64,000 bases of DNA, taken from positions 73,053-137,052 of the forward strand of contig DASRSL010000089.1 of NCBI GenBank assembly GCA_035656495.1, written 5' to 3'. Every line of letters starts with the position of its first letter. Within the stretch, counting starts at the first letter, position 1. Origin of the DNA: Roseiarcus sp035656495 (lineage in GTDB: Bacteria > Pseudomonadota > Alphaproteobacteria > Rhizobiales > Beijerinckiaceae). Positions 26,261 through 35,194 of the stretch are shown here, piece by piece. Below the pieces are notes generated by a model. That model made no database searches and was not told the DNA's origin. It worked only from the letters and a program-made list of their open reading frames with translations. The position numbers and the translations under genes were made by a program.

Positions 26261-27607
26261 ATGAGACGCGTGACGAACTGGCTGTTGTTTCTCCTCGCCG
26301 TTCTGGCCTTGGCGCTCGGCGCCGCGGCGAAGGTCGGCTATGCGCATGCGCCGGTTTCGCCGACTGCCTTTGGCGCCGCCGCGGCCGTGTTCGCCGCGCT
26401 CCTGGCCATCCGCGCCCTGCCGCTTCGCGTTCGACGGCCGGTCGTTTTCGTCGTGACGCTGGCGGCGCTCGCGGCGCTCACCGGCGGCCTCGCTTATTTC
26501 CAGTTCGTCATCAAGCCGACAATGATCAAGGGCTTCATGGCGGCGGCCTTCGCGCCGAAGCCGACGGCGGTGTCGGTCGAAGCGGCCAGAATCGAGAAAT
26601 GGCCGCCGCAACTGACGGCGATCGGGACGCTGCGCGCCTATCAGGGCATCTCCATCGCGCCGCAGGCGGCCGGCGTCGTCACCGCCCTTCACTTCGAGTC
26701 GGGCGCGGACGTAAAGGCCGGAGATCTCTTGATCAACATCGACGATTCGGTCGAGCAGGCCGACCTCGCCAACGGCCTCGCGCAGCTCAAGAACGCCGAC
26801 GCGACGCTCGCGCGGCAAAAGATGCTGGTCGCGGGCGGAAACACGCCCCAGTCTTCAGTCGATTCCGCGCTCGCGTCGCGCGATTCGGCCGCCGCCACGG
26901 TCGCGCGGACGCGCGCGGTGATCGCCCAGAAGGCGATCCGCGCGCCCTTCTCCGGCCGGCTCGGCCTGCGCAACATCGATCTCGGGCAATATGCGTCGGT
27001 CGGCATGGCGCTCGCGACCCTTCAGCAGCTCGACCCGATCTACGCCGATTTTCCTGTGCCCGAGGAGGCGCTGGCGACGCTCGCCGTCGGGCAGGACGTC
27101 AGCATGACAGTCGACGCCATTCCCGGCCGCACGTTCGAGGGAAAGATCAAGGCGATCGACGCCCGCGTCAGCGCCGAATCGCGCAACGTCACGGCGCGGG
27201 CGGAATTCGCCAATGCGGATCGCAAGCTCCTGCCCGGCATGTTCGCCAATCTGACGGTCACGACGGGGGCGAGCGCCGACCTTCTGACGCTGCCGCGGAC
27301 CGCGATCGTCTACAGCCTCTACGGCGATAACGTGTTCGTGGTGAAGCCCGCGCCGCCGCCTCCCCCCGCACATTCGGATGACGGCGCGGCCGCCGCGACG
27401 CCGTCCCCGCCCGCAAAGGGGCTCGTCGTCGAGCGCCGGTTCGTCAAAGTCGGCGCGACGCGCGGTGAGCGGATCGTCGTCGAGGAAGGGGTCAAGGCCG
27501 GCGAGCAGGTGGTCACCGCCGGCCAGATCAAGCTTCAGGCCGGCGCGCCGGTTGCGATCGACCAAGCCGCCGCGCTGCCGCCGCCCGCCGTGACGCCGAA
27601 ACCGTGA
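26261..27607 (+). CDS. RND efflux periplasmic adaptor (membrane fusion protein)
   Basis: A 448-residue adaptor with the usual order: barrel-sandwich hybrid start ISIAPQAAGVVTALHFESGADVKAGDLL near residues 130-157, an alpha hairpin around 170-215, KAIRAPFSGRLGLRNIDLGQY, then the beta-barrel and membrane-proximal domains with RTAIVYSLYGDNVFVV. Proline/alanine-rich residues near 367-390 interrupt the last domain. The first 85 residues contain three hydrophobic segments instead of the normal single anchor, so the true start may be further in, for example GTG at 26453. It is 10 bases before the permease gene and works with it in the inner membrane/periplasm. Confidence 0.85.
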   Translation: MRRVTNWLLFLLAVLALALGAAAKVGYAHAPVSPTAFGAAAAVFAALLAIRALPLRVRRPVVFVVTLAALAALTGGLAYFQFVIKPTMIKGFMAAAFAPKPTAVSVEAARIEKWPPQLTAIGTLRAYQGISIAPQAAGVVTALHFESGADVKAGDLLINIDDSVEQADLANGLAQLKNADATLARQKMLVAGGNTPQSSVDSALASRDSAAATVARTRAVIAQKAIRAPFSGRLGLRNIDLGQYASVGMALATLQQLDPIYADFPVPEEALATLAVGQDVSMTVDAIPGRTFEGKIKAIDARVSAESRNVTARAEFANADRKLLPGMFANLTVTTGASADLLTLPRTAIVYSLYGDNVFVVKPAPPPPPAHSDDGAAAATPSPPAKGLVVERRFVKVGATRGERIVVEEGVKAGEQVVTAGQIKLQAGAPVAIDQAAALPPPAVTPKP

Positions 27608-27617
27608 CGGGGCGCCG

Positions 27618-30600
27618 ATGAACGCCTTCACCGACCTCTTCATCCGCCGGCCCGTCCTCGCGAGCGTCGTCAGCCTGCTCATCCTCCTTGTCGGGGCCAT
27701 GGCGGGCTTCAAGCTGCAGATCCGTCAGTTTCCGCAGACCTCGAACACCACCATCACCATCACCACCACCTATCCCGGTGCCGCGGCCGACGTGATCAAG
27801 GGCTTCATCACGACCCCGATCGAGCAGGCGGTCGCCAGCGCCGAGGGAATCGACACTCTGGTTTCGACCTCGCAGCAGAACGTCTCGACGATCACGCTCA
27901 ATCTGCGGCTCGACGCCAATCCCGACCGTGCGATGGCCGACACGCTCTCCAAGGTCAATCAGGTGCGCGGCCTCCTGCCGCGCGAGGCCAACGATCCGGT
28001 GATCGTCAAGCAGACGGGGCAGGGCTACGCGCTCATGTATCTCTCGTTCAATTCGAACGTGATGACGGCCTCGCAGATCACCGACTATCTGACCCGCATC
28101 GTCCAGCCGCGCCTGCAGACCGTCGACGGCGTCGCCAACGCGCAGATTCTGGGCGGCCAGGTGTTCGCCATGCGCATCTGGCTCGATCCGACGAAAATGG
28201 CTTCGCTCGGCGTCACCGCCAACGACGTCCGCGCCGCGCTCGCCGCCAACAACTTCACCTCCGCCCCGGGCGAGGTCAAGAGCGACTACACCCAGATCAG
28301 CGTCAACGCGCTGACCTCGCTCGACAGCGCCAAGGCGTTCGGCAAGCTCGTCATCGCCGCCCACGGCGACGCGCTGGTCAGGCTCGGCGACGTCGCCAAG
28401 ATCGAGCTCGGACCGCAGACTTCCGATTCCTCGTCGGTGTTCGACGGGCTCAAGGCCGTGTTTATCGGCATCTACGGCACGCCGGAAGCGAACCCGTTGA
28501 CGGTGATCGACGGCGTGCGGGCGATCATGCCGAGCATCGAAAGCCAGCTGCCGGTCGGCCTCCACGCGACGATCGCCTACGACTCGACCGCCTTCATCCG
28601 CGCCTCGATCTACGAGGTCGCCAAGACGCTGGCGGAAGCGGCCGCGATCGTCATCGTCGTCATCTTCCTGTTTCTCGGCAACTTGCGCTCGACCTTCATC
28701 CCCATCGTCACCATCCCCCTGTCGCTGATCGGGGTGATGATCGCGCTGCTCGCGCTCGGATATTCGATCAATCTTCTCACTCTCTTGGCGCTGGTGCTCG
28801 GCATCGGCCTCGTGGTCGACGACGCCATCGTCGTGGTCGAGAACATCTATCGCCACATCGAAGACGGAATGACGCCGTTCGCCGCGGCGATCCGCGGCGC
28901 GCACGAAATCGCGCTGCCGGTCGTGGCGATGACCATCACCCTCGCTGCGGTCTACGCGCCGATCGGCTTCGTCTCGGGCGTCACCGGCGCGCTGTTCCGC
29001 GAATTCGCCTTCACGCTGGCGGGCGCCGTCGTCGTGTCCGGATTCATCGCCCTGACGCTCTCGCCGATGATGTGCTCGAGGCTGCTGCGCCACGACATGG
29101 GGGAGCACTGGTTCGGACGCATGGTCGACCGCGCCTTCGAGCGGCTGCGCAACGGCTATCAGCGGCGGTTGCACAGCACGCTGAACTTCCGCGCGCTGAC
29201 GATCCTGATCCTGGTCGGCGTGCTCGCCCTGACCGGGGTCATGTACGCCTCGACCCCGCGCGAGCTGGCCCCCGAGGAGGATCAGGGGATCCTGCTGTCG
29301 CTGGTCAAGACGCCGCAGGCCGGCAATCTCGACTACACGGAGAAGGCGACGCAGCAGCTCTTTGAGGAGGCGCGCGGGGTGCCGGAGGTGGCGCACAACT
29401 TCGTCATCAACGGCTTTCCGAGCGTGCGGGCCGCGTTCGCCGGGCTTCTCCTGAAGCCCTGGGACGAGCGCAAGCGCAGCCAGAAAGAGGTGCTGGCCGA
29501 GCTCGCGCCGAAGTTCCTCGCCGTGCCGACGGCGCAGGTGCAGGCCTTCTCGCCGCCGGCGCTGCCCGGCTCGACCGGCGGCGCGCCGATGCAGTTCGTC
29601 ATCCGCACGACCGGCGACTATGCGACGCTCGCCGACGTCGCGCTGAAGATGCAACAGGCGGCCAAGGAAAGCGGCCTCTTCCTGTTCACCGACGTCGACC
29701 TCAAGTTCGACACCCCGCAATACCAGTTCAAGGTCGACGCCGACAAGGCGAATCGGATCGGCGTCAACATGGCCGACGTCGGCACGGCGCTCGCCACCAT
29801 GCTCGGCGGCAATTACGTGAACCTGTTCAATCTCTACGGCCGCTCCTATCAGGTCATTCCCCAGGCGCCGCGCGAGTTCCGGCTGACGCCCGAGTGGCTG
29901 ACCCGCTACCAGTTGCGCACCAGCAACGGCGAGCTCGTGCCCCTCTCGGCGGTGGCCAGCGTCACGGAAGAGGTGCAGCCGAACGCGCTGACCAGCTTCC
30001 AGCAGCTCAACTCCGCCACGCTGTCCGGGGTGCCGTTTCCCGGCAGGACGCTGGGCGAGGCGCTCGACTTCCTCAAGGCGAAGTCGAAGGAGATCTTTCC
30101 CGAGGGCTATTCCTACGACTTTCAGGGCGATTCCCGGCAGTACGAGCAGGAGGGCAACGTCCTCGTCTATGTGTTCATTTTCGCCCTGATCGTCATCTAT
30201 CTCGTGCTCGCCGCGCAGTACGAGAGCTTCCGCGATCCGTTCATCATTCTGATCGCGCTGCCGACCGCGCTGTTCGGCGCGCTCCTGCCGCTCAACGTCG
30301 GCGGCGTTCTCGGCTTCGCCAGCATCAACATCTATTCGCAGATCGGCCTTGTCACGCTGATCGGCCTCATCTCGAAGCACGGCATCCTGATGGTCGACTT
30401 CGCCAACCGCCTGCAGGAGCGGGAAGGCCTGCCGCGCCGCAAGGCGATCGAGCAGGCCGCCGCCGTGCGGTTGAGGCCGATCCTGATGACCACGGCGGCG
30501 ATGGTGGTCGGCATGGTCCCGCTGATCCTGGCCTCCGGCGCCGGGGCGAAATCGCGCTTCACCATCGGGATCACGATCTTCGCCGGCATGGCCATCGGCA

Positions 30601-30719
30601 CCATGTTCACCCTCTTCGTCACGCCGATGGTCTACACTTTCCTCGCCCGCGACCACGCCGCCCTGATCGCCAAGGAGCGGGCCGCGGGGCGCCTCGCGCC
30701 GGACGATGGCGCCGCGTAA
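27618..30719 (+). CDS. RND-family multidrug efflux permease
   Basis: A 1033-residue inner-membrane pump of the hydrophobe/amphiphile RND family, full length for the class. It starts MNAFTDLFIRRPVLASVVSLLI. Other marks are GFITTPIEQAVASAEGIDTL near 55-75, the TM4 charged pair in GLVVDDAIVVVENIYRHIE near 397-415, and the TM10-11 region LISKHGILMVDFANRLQE near 917. No outer-membrane channel (TolC type) gene is adjacent. Substrates are unknown. The strongest reverse-strand open frame here is a shadow of this gene. Confidence 0.93.
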   Translation: MNAFTDLFIRRPVLASVVSLLILLVGAMAGFKLQIRQFPQTSNTTITITTTYPGAAADVIKGFITTPIEQAVASAEGIDTLVSTSQQNVSTITLNLRLDANPDRAMADTLSKVNQVRGLLPREANDPVIVKQTGQGYALMYLSFNSNVMTASQITDYLTRIVQPRLQTVDGVANAQILGGQVFAMRIWLDPTKMASLGVTANDVRAALAANNFTSAPGEVKSDYTQISVNALTSLDSAKAFGKLVIAAHGDALVRLGDVAKIELGPQTSDSSSVFDGLKAVFIGIYGTPEANPLTVIDGVRAIMPSIESQLPVGLHATIAYDSTAFIRASIYEVAKTLAEAAAIVIVVIFLFLGNLRSTFIPIVTIPLSLIGVMIALLALGYSINLLTLLALVLGIGLVVDDAIVVVENIYRHIEDGMTPFAAAIRGAHEIALPVVAMTITLAAVYAPIGFVSGVTGALFREFAFTLAGAVVVSGFIALTLSPMMCSRLLRHDMGEHWFGRMVDRAFERLRNGYQRRLHSTLNFRALTILILVGVLALTGVMYASTPRELAPEEDQGILLSLVKTPQAGNLDYTEKATQQLFEEARGVPEVAHNFVINGFPSVRAAFAGLLLKPWDERKRSQKEVLAELAPKFLAVPTAQVQAFSPPALPGSTGGAPMQFVIRTTGDYATLADVALKMQQAAKESGLFLFTDVDLKFDTPQYQFKVDADKANRIGVNMADVGTALATMLGGNYVNLFNLYGRSYQVIPQAPREFRLTPEWLTRYQLRTSNGELVPLSAVASVTEEVQPNALTSFQQLNSATLSGVPFPGRTLGEALDFLKAKSKEIFPEGYSYDFQGDSRQYEQEGNVLVYVFIFALIVIYLVLAAQYESFRDPFIILIALPTALFGALLPLNVGGVLGFASINIYSQIGLVTLIGLISKHGILMVDFANRLQEREGLPRRKAIEQAAAVRLRPILMTTAAMVVGMVPLILASGAGAKSRFTIGITIFAGMAIGTMFTLFVTPMVYTFLARDHAALIAKERAAGRLAPDDGAA

Positions 30720-30733
30720 GCGGGCGGCTCCTG

Positions 30734-30854
30734 TGTCATCCCCGCGAACGCGGGGATGACAGCCGCGGCGCGGACCAGCGTCGCGAATTTCGGAAGGGAG
30801 CTTTCGTAGCCGTCCTGCGGCCCAGGGCCCCTGGATGCCCGCGTTCGCGGGCAT
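30734..30854. repeat. two REP-like palindromes downstream of the RND pump
   Basis: A 28-bp perfect palindrome with 13-bp arms around AA occupies 30734-30761. A second one, 9-bp arms around TT, occupies 30835-30854. Both are built on an ATCCCCGCG or ATGCCCGCG core and its reverse complement, separated by about 73 bases. They resemble dispersed intergenic palindromes of alphaproteobacteria. They may also stop transcription from both sides, since the next gene is convergent. Confidence 0.7.
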
Positions 30855-30961
30855 GACAAGTTGCGCAACTTCGCAACTTGGCAGCCGTAATCGCAACCTT
30901 GCGCTTTTCGGCGTCTCGCCGGGCGGCGGAGGCTTGCCGAGCCGGAACGGACGGTTCCGAC

Positions 30962-31147
30962 TCAGGCAGGCCGCGTTTCCGCCTCGATCCGCCTTTCGAG
31001 CTCGGCGATAAGCTCCTCCCGCTCCGCGATCCACGCTTCGAGACGGCTGAGCGTCGCCTCCCGCCAGTCGTCCGGCAATGGCGACGACTCATCCGGTGAG
31101 CCGCATTCCGGCTCCCAGGTCTCCAGATAACTGCTCTCTTCGGCCAT
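30962..31147 (-). CDS. small acidic coiled-coil hypothetical protein
   Basis: A 61-residue protein. ATG at 31147 is preceded by GGGAGGGAG with good spacing. The N-terminal half is acidic (MAEESSYLETWEPECG, SPDESSPLPDDW) and the C-terminal half is a predicted helix with heptad-like spacing (TLSRLEAWIAEREELIAEL). I do not recognise a family. It is convergent with the RND pump and divergent from the alpha/beta hydrolase. Confidence 0.55.
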   Translation of the reverse strand: MAEESSYLETWEPECGSPDESSPLPDDWREATLSRLEAWIAEREELIAELERRIEAETRPA

Positions 31148-31384
31148 GAACTCCCTCCCGTGGCGAGGACCGACTGTGAACAACGATAACAACCCCTTCC
31201 CCGCCTCGTGAAGAATTTGTTTTGCAGAAGGCTTTTCTTGCTGAACAACCATCTGACTGAATTCCTAAAAAATGAATCGAAGCCGGTTCGCGGGGCTGAA
31301 CCTGTTCCGCCCTCGCTCATGCGCCTTCCGCGCCAGCGCGACGGAGGCTAGGGTGGGCGCGCGACCACGCAGAAGGGGACGCCA

Positions 31385-32200
31385 ATGCAAACTCAGGCAA
31401 TCGAAACGCCGAACGGCCGGATCGCGGCGCACGAGTCGGCGGGGCGGGGGCCTGCGGCGGTTCTCCTGCATGGCAATTCCTCGTCCTCCCGCGCCTTCTC
31501 AAGGCAGCTCGACGGGCCGCTCGGCGAGCGCTTCCGCCTCGTCGCGCTCGATCTGCCCGGTCATGGCGCCTCGGACGACGCGCGCGATGCATCCCTCTAT
31601 TCGATGGAGAACCAGGCGCGGACGCTGCGCGCGGCGATCGACGCGATAGGCCTCGACGGCGCCTGCATCGTCGGCTGGAGTCTCGGCGGACATTTGGCGC
31701 TCGAGCTCGCGCCCGACCTGCCGCGGGCGCGCGGGTTCGTCATCTTCGGGACGCCGCCGCTCCCCTTTCCGGCGGTAAGAAAGCTCGCCTTCCTGCCCCA
31801 TCCGGCAATGCGCGCCGGAGCGGCGGAGGCGCTCGACCGCGCAGAGGCGGAGGCCTATGTCGCGGCTTTCTTCCGACCGGGGTTGCGCGCCGTCCCGCCG
31901 TTCTTCCTCGAGGATGCCTTGCGCGCCGACGGGCGCGCGCGCAGCGGCGTCAATGCCAGCCTTGCGTCCGGCCGCTATCGCGACGAGGCCGTCGTCGCGC
32001 GCGATCTCGAGGCGCCGCTGGCCGTGCTGCACGGCGCCGACGAGCAGCTCGTCAACGGCGCCTATTTCGCCACGCTCACCCTGCCGACCTTGTGGCGCGG
32101 CGCGGTGCAGACGATCGAAGGCGCCGGCCACGCGCCGCAATGGGAGACGCCGCAGGCCTTCGACGCGCTCGTCGCGGCGTTTCTCGAGGAGACGGGGTGA
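31385..32200 (+). CDS. alpha/beta hydrolase
   Basis: A 271-residue alpha/beta-fold hydrolase. The oxyanion loop is LLHGNSSSS near residue 27, VALDLPGHGAS near 58, the nucleophile elbow GWSLGG near 98-103, the acid is probably D in LHGADEQLV near 219, and the catalytic His lies in GAGHAPQWE near 248. No signal peptide, so cytoplasmic. Substrate unknown. It is convergent with the MFS transporter gene downstream. Confidence 0.87.
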   Translation: MQTQAIETPNGRIAAHESAGRGPAAVLLHGNSSSSRAFSRQLDGPLGERFRLVALDLPGHGASDDARDASLYSMENQARTLRAAIDAIGLDGACIVGWSLGGHLALELAPDLPRARGFVIFGTPPLPFPAVRKLAFLPHPAMRAGAAEALDRAEAEAYVAAFFRPGLRAVPPFFLEDALRADGRARSGVNASLASGRYRDEAVVARDLEAPLAVLHGADEQLVNGAYFATLTLPTLWRGAVQTIEGAGHAPQWETPQAFDALVAAFLEETG

Positions 32201-32256
32201 GGCGTTGCGCTTCGAGCAGCCCCGGTTCGGCGAGGAAGACTTGAAGGTTTCATCGC

Positions 32257-33486
32257 CTATGACGGTGTGGACGTTTCATCCGTTCGCGACGCAGCAAATC
32301 TCAAGGTGGAAGCGAGAAGCGCGGTCATGAGAGCGCACAGGCCAAGCGGCGCGATTCCGCTGAGCGATGATCGCGTCCAGTCCCAGAGCTCGCCGCTGAA
32401 AATGGAAACCGCCATCGCCCAGCCGTAGCTGATGGTGAACATGCCGGCGGACGTTCGCGGCACGTCCGCGGGCTCGCTGAGAAGCGGCGGAAGCGCCAGG
32501 GCGAGCACGAGCGTAACAGCACAGCAAAACCCCAGCACGCCGGACCAGAACACGATTGCGATTCCTTTCACGGTGACGATTCCGACGACGCTGAGCGCCG
32601 ACAGAGACGCGGTCGCGACATAGGCCCAGCGGCGCGTGGCCAAGCGTCCGGCCAGCCCGAGCATGAGGAAGGATGCCGGCAGCTGGCTTAGATTGAGCGC
32701 CGTGAGCGTGGTTTCGATGAGCTCAGGGTGACCGGCGGCCGTCAAAAAATCGGGCAGAAACGCGTTCGCGACGAAGTAGACTGCGTTCACCCCGCCGAGC
32801 AGAAGTCCCAGCCGCCAAATGAGCGGGTTCTTCCAATCGGGAAACCATATTTTCAGTTGCGTCGCGGGATGATCGTCTGGGACCAGTCGCCTCCCGAAGG
32901 CGAACACGAGCAACGCGGTCGCCAGCACTGGGACCGCCCATAGAACGAAACCGAATTCCCACCGGTTCCCCACCAGCGGCAGCAGGAGCGGGACCGTGAG
33001 CGAAACGGCCAGGACTTCGCCGACCAGCAAGCCGTTCGTGTAGACCGCCGTCGCGAATCCCACGCGGTCAGGAAATCGCGTGCGCACGAGGGGTGGCAGG
33101 ACTGGCTGAGTGATCGAGACGCCCGCGCCCATAAGTGCGGTCGTCGCGTAGAGAAAACCGACACTATGGACCGCGCCGCGCGCCGCAGATGCGACGGCGT
33201 TCAACACAAGTCCCATGATCAGGGTTTCTCTGATCCCGAGGCGTGCAACGAGAAACGCCCCGGGGACCGCGACGACGGCGAACATCAGCGGCGGGAGAGA
33301 GGACAATAGCCCGACCTGGGCCTCGGAGAGGCCCAGGTCCGCATGCAGCAAAGGGAGGATGGGCGGGACCGCCAGGATCGTCAGCCGCAGGCACGCCCCC
33401 GCCAACCAGAGAACGACAAGGGCGAGAGCGTCCCGCTCGGCGGCGGCGATGCGGCGGAGGATCTTGGTCAATGTTTCGTCCGACAT
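32257..33486 (-). CDS. MFS transporter (CynX/NimT-like)
   Basis: A 409-residue transporter with twelve hydrophobic segments. Distinctive parts are RLTILAVPPILPLLHADLGL in TM1, LSEAQVGLLSSLPPL and GAFLVARLGIRETLIMGL between TM2 and TM3, and LMGAGVSITQPVLPPLVRTRFPDRVGFATAVYTNG in the TM4-5 region, which resemble the cyanate/nitroimidazole transporter branch. Substrate unknown. The gene starts ATG at 33486. The 250 bases upstream to 33736 hold no gene I can recognise. Confidence 0.85.
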   Translation of the reverse strand: MSDETLTKILRRIAAAERDALALVVLWLAGACLRLTILAVPPILPLLHADLGLSEAQVGLLSSLPPLMFAVVAVPGAFLVARLGIRETLIMGLVLNAVASAARGAVHSVGFLYATTALMGAGVSITQPVLPPLVRTRFPDRVGFATAVYTNGLLVGEVLAVSLTVPLLLPLVGNRWEFGFVLWAVPVLATALLVFAFGRRLVPDDHPATQLKIWFPDWKNPLIWRLGLLLGGVNAVYFVANAFLPDFLTAAGHPELIETTLTALNLSQLPASFLMLGLAGRLATRRWAYVATASLSALSVVGIVTVKGIAIVFWSGVLGFCCAVTLVLALALPPLLSEPADVPRTSAGMFTISYGWAMAVSIFSGELWDWTRSSLSGIAPLGLCALMTALLASTLRFAASRTDETSTPS

Positions 33487-33736
33487 CAGACCCCTGAAGG
33501 AGTCGGGACAACGGAACAGAACCTATTGGTCGACCTGGACCTTGCAAAGGGGAAGATTCTTCGTGACGCCGCCCCCGACCTGGCGCCGGTGATCGACCTG
33601 CGCGCTATTGGCCGAGGCGGTCTCGGCGAAAAGCGTCCAATGAGGCCGGCCTCGGAATGATCGAGCACCGCCGCCTGCGCCGTGTCAGGAAGACAACGGC
33701 CTTCGTCGGGACATCATGCGCCGGACAGATCGGGTG

Positions 33737-34420
33737 CTACGCGGAATCCAGGGCGCCTAGTCCTTGATAGCTTCGGCCGCGCGGCCAGATCGCCCTCCGC
33801 GCGAGCTCGATGACGATCAGCGTGACGAGGCCGCCGAGCAGCACGTCGCTGAGGTAATGGCCGCCGAAGGCCATGCGCAGAAGGCTCGCGCCGATGCCGA
33901 AGGCGAAGGCCGCGGCGATCGCCGGCGCCCGCCACGGCGGCGGCAGGACGCTCGCCGGGGCGACCATCCAGAAGCCGGTCGAGGCCTCCCCCGAAACGAA
34001 GGAGCAGTTCTTCTTGCAGAGGCCATCTTCCTCGTACCACGGCCGAAAAGGATCGGGTCCGCCGAATGCCTGGGTCTGGTATGGCCGCGGCCGATGCCAG
34101 TGGTCTTTGAGCCCCAGATTGACGATGAGGCCCGGTCCGATCGCCATCGTGGCGACGAGAAAGACCACCGCCTTTCCGCTCGGCGTCCAGGCGAGGCGCG
34201 CGCCCTTTCGCTTGGCGAGCCACAGCGCGGCGTAGAGCGCCAGCACGACGAAGGGCGTCACGCGGAAAAAATCGCGGCCGAAGCGCGCCAGCGCCTCATG
34301 CCCGATGAAGCCGCCGCCGTCGTAGAAGCGATGCGAAATGGCGAGATCGACGCCAGGCCAGATCGCGAAGACGACAAGCGTCAGCGCGGCGAGGGCGACG
34401 TAGAGGATGAGCGCTTTCAT
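33737..34420 (-). CDS. PAP2-family membrane phosphatase
   Basis: A 227-residue membrane phosphatase with about six hydrophobic segments. The three PAP2 motifs are KDHWHRPRP near residue 105, FVSGEAS near 142 and RMAFGGHYLSDVL near 187. The second motif has Glu where the classical family has His (SGH), a variant seen in some lipid phosphatases. Likely substrates are lipid phosphates or undecaprenyl diphosphate, acting at the periplasmic face. It lies 6 bases downstream of the SDR gene on the same strand, so the two are probably co-transcribed. Confidence 0.85.
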   Translation of the reverse strand: MKALILYVALAALTLVVFAIWPGVDLAISHRFYDGGGFIGHEALARFGRDFFRVTPFVVLALYAALWLAKRKGARLAWTPSGKAVVFLVATMAIGPGLIVNLGLKDHWHRPRPYQTQAFGGPDPFRPWYEEDGLCKKNCSFVSGEASTGFWMVAPASVLPPPWRAPAIAAAFAFGIGASLLRMAFGGHYLSDVLLGGLVTLIVIELARRAIWPRGRSYQGLGALDSA

Positions 34421-34426
34421 CCGACC

Positions 34427-35053
34427 TCAGACGACCCGGTAGGTCTTGCCGGTCTCGAGACCCTCGACGCTGCGGCTGAAGGCGCGCGCCGCCCGGGCGA
34501 CCGGAACCGGATCGAAGCCGCGGAAAAAAGGCCCGTAGGCGGCCATCGATTCCTCGAACACGGTCGGGCTGACGACATTGATGCGGATGCCGCGCGGCAT
34601 TTCGATCGCCGTCGCCATGGCGAAGGTCTCGAGCGCCCCGTTGACCATGCTGGCGGAGGAGCCGGCGGCGATCGGCGCCTGCGACGTCACGCCAGCGATC
34701 AGGGTGACCGAGCCGCCGTCGTTCAGGGCGTCGCGCGCGGCGAGGGCGAGGTTAACCTGGCCCATCAGCTTGTTGGCGAGCCCGAGGCCGTAGGACGACT
34801 GTTCGAGGCGGGCGGGCTTGATCGCGGCGAGCGGGGCGAAATTGACCGCGCCCGCCGCGCACACGACCGCGTCGAGCGGGCCGGCCGCTTTCAGGCCCGC
34901 GGCGATGCTGTCCGGATCGGCGATGTCGATGCGGATGTCGCCCGACTTCGATCCTGCCGGGATAATGTCGTGACGGGCCGCGAGCTCGGCCACGATCGCC
35001 CGGCCGAGGACGCCGCTGGCGCCGATGACGAGGATGCGGAGGCGTTGTGGCAT
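34427..35053 (-). CDS. short-chain dehydrogenase/reductase, short atypical form
   Basis: A 208-residue protein with the Rossmann opening RILVIGASGVLGRAIVAEL and the AAGAVNFAPLA loop. It is shorter than classical SDRs (about 250). The usual YxxxK catalytic pair is absent: the equivalent segment reads SSASMVNGALETF, followed by RGIRINVVSPTVFEES as expected. This places it in the atypical short SDR group. It may bind NAD(P) but catalysis is uncertain. Confidence 0.8.
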   Translation of the reverse strand: MPQRLRILVIGASGVLGRAIVAELAARHDIIPAGSKSGDIRIDIADPDSIAAGLKAAGPLDAVVCAAGAVNFAPLAAIKPARLEQSSYGLGLANKLMGQVNLALAARDALNDGGSVTLIAGVTSQAPIAAGSSASMVNGALETFAMATAIEMPRGIRINVVSPTVFEESMAAYGPFFRGFDPVPVARAARAFSRSVEGLETGKTYRVV

Positions 35054-35194
35054 GAAGGACCTTGAGGCGAACGAAAGCCGGCGGTGCGCCGGATGAGGCC
35101 GCTTCCTAGCGGCTCATGGAGAAGTGCGCCAGCTCCCGGTTGCCTCGCGGCGCGCCGGGTCTATAGTTCGACAATCCACCAGCGGAGGGAAGGG

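Noticed and set aside
27528..31034. Open frame of 1168 codons on the minus strand
   Set aside because: It is the reverse of the RND permease gene, rich in Arg, His, Asp and Glu with no domains; a shadow due to high GC.
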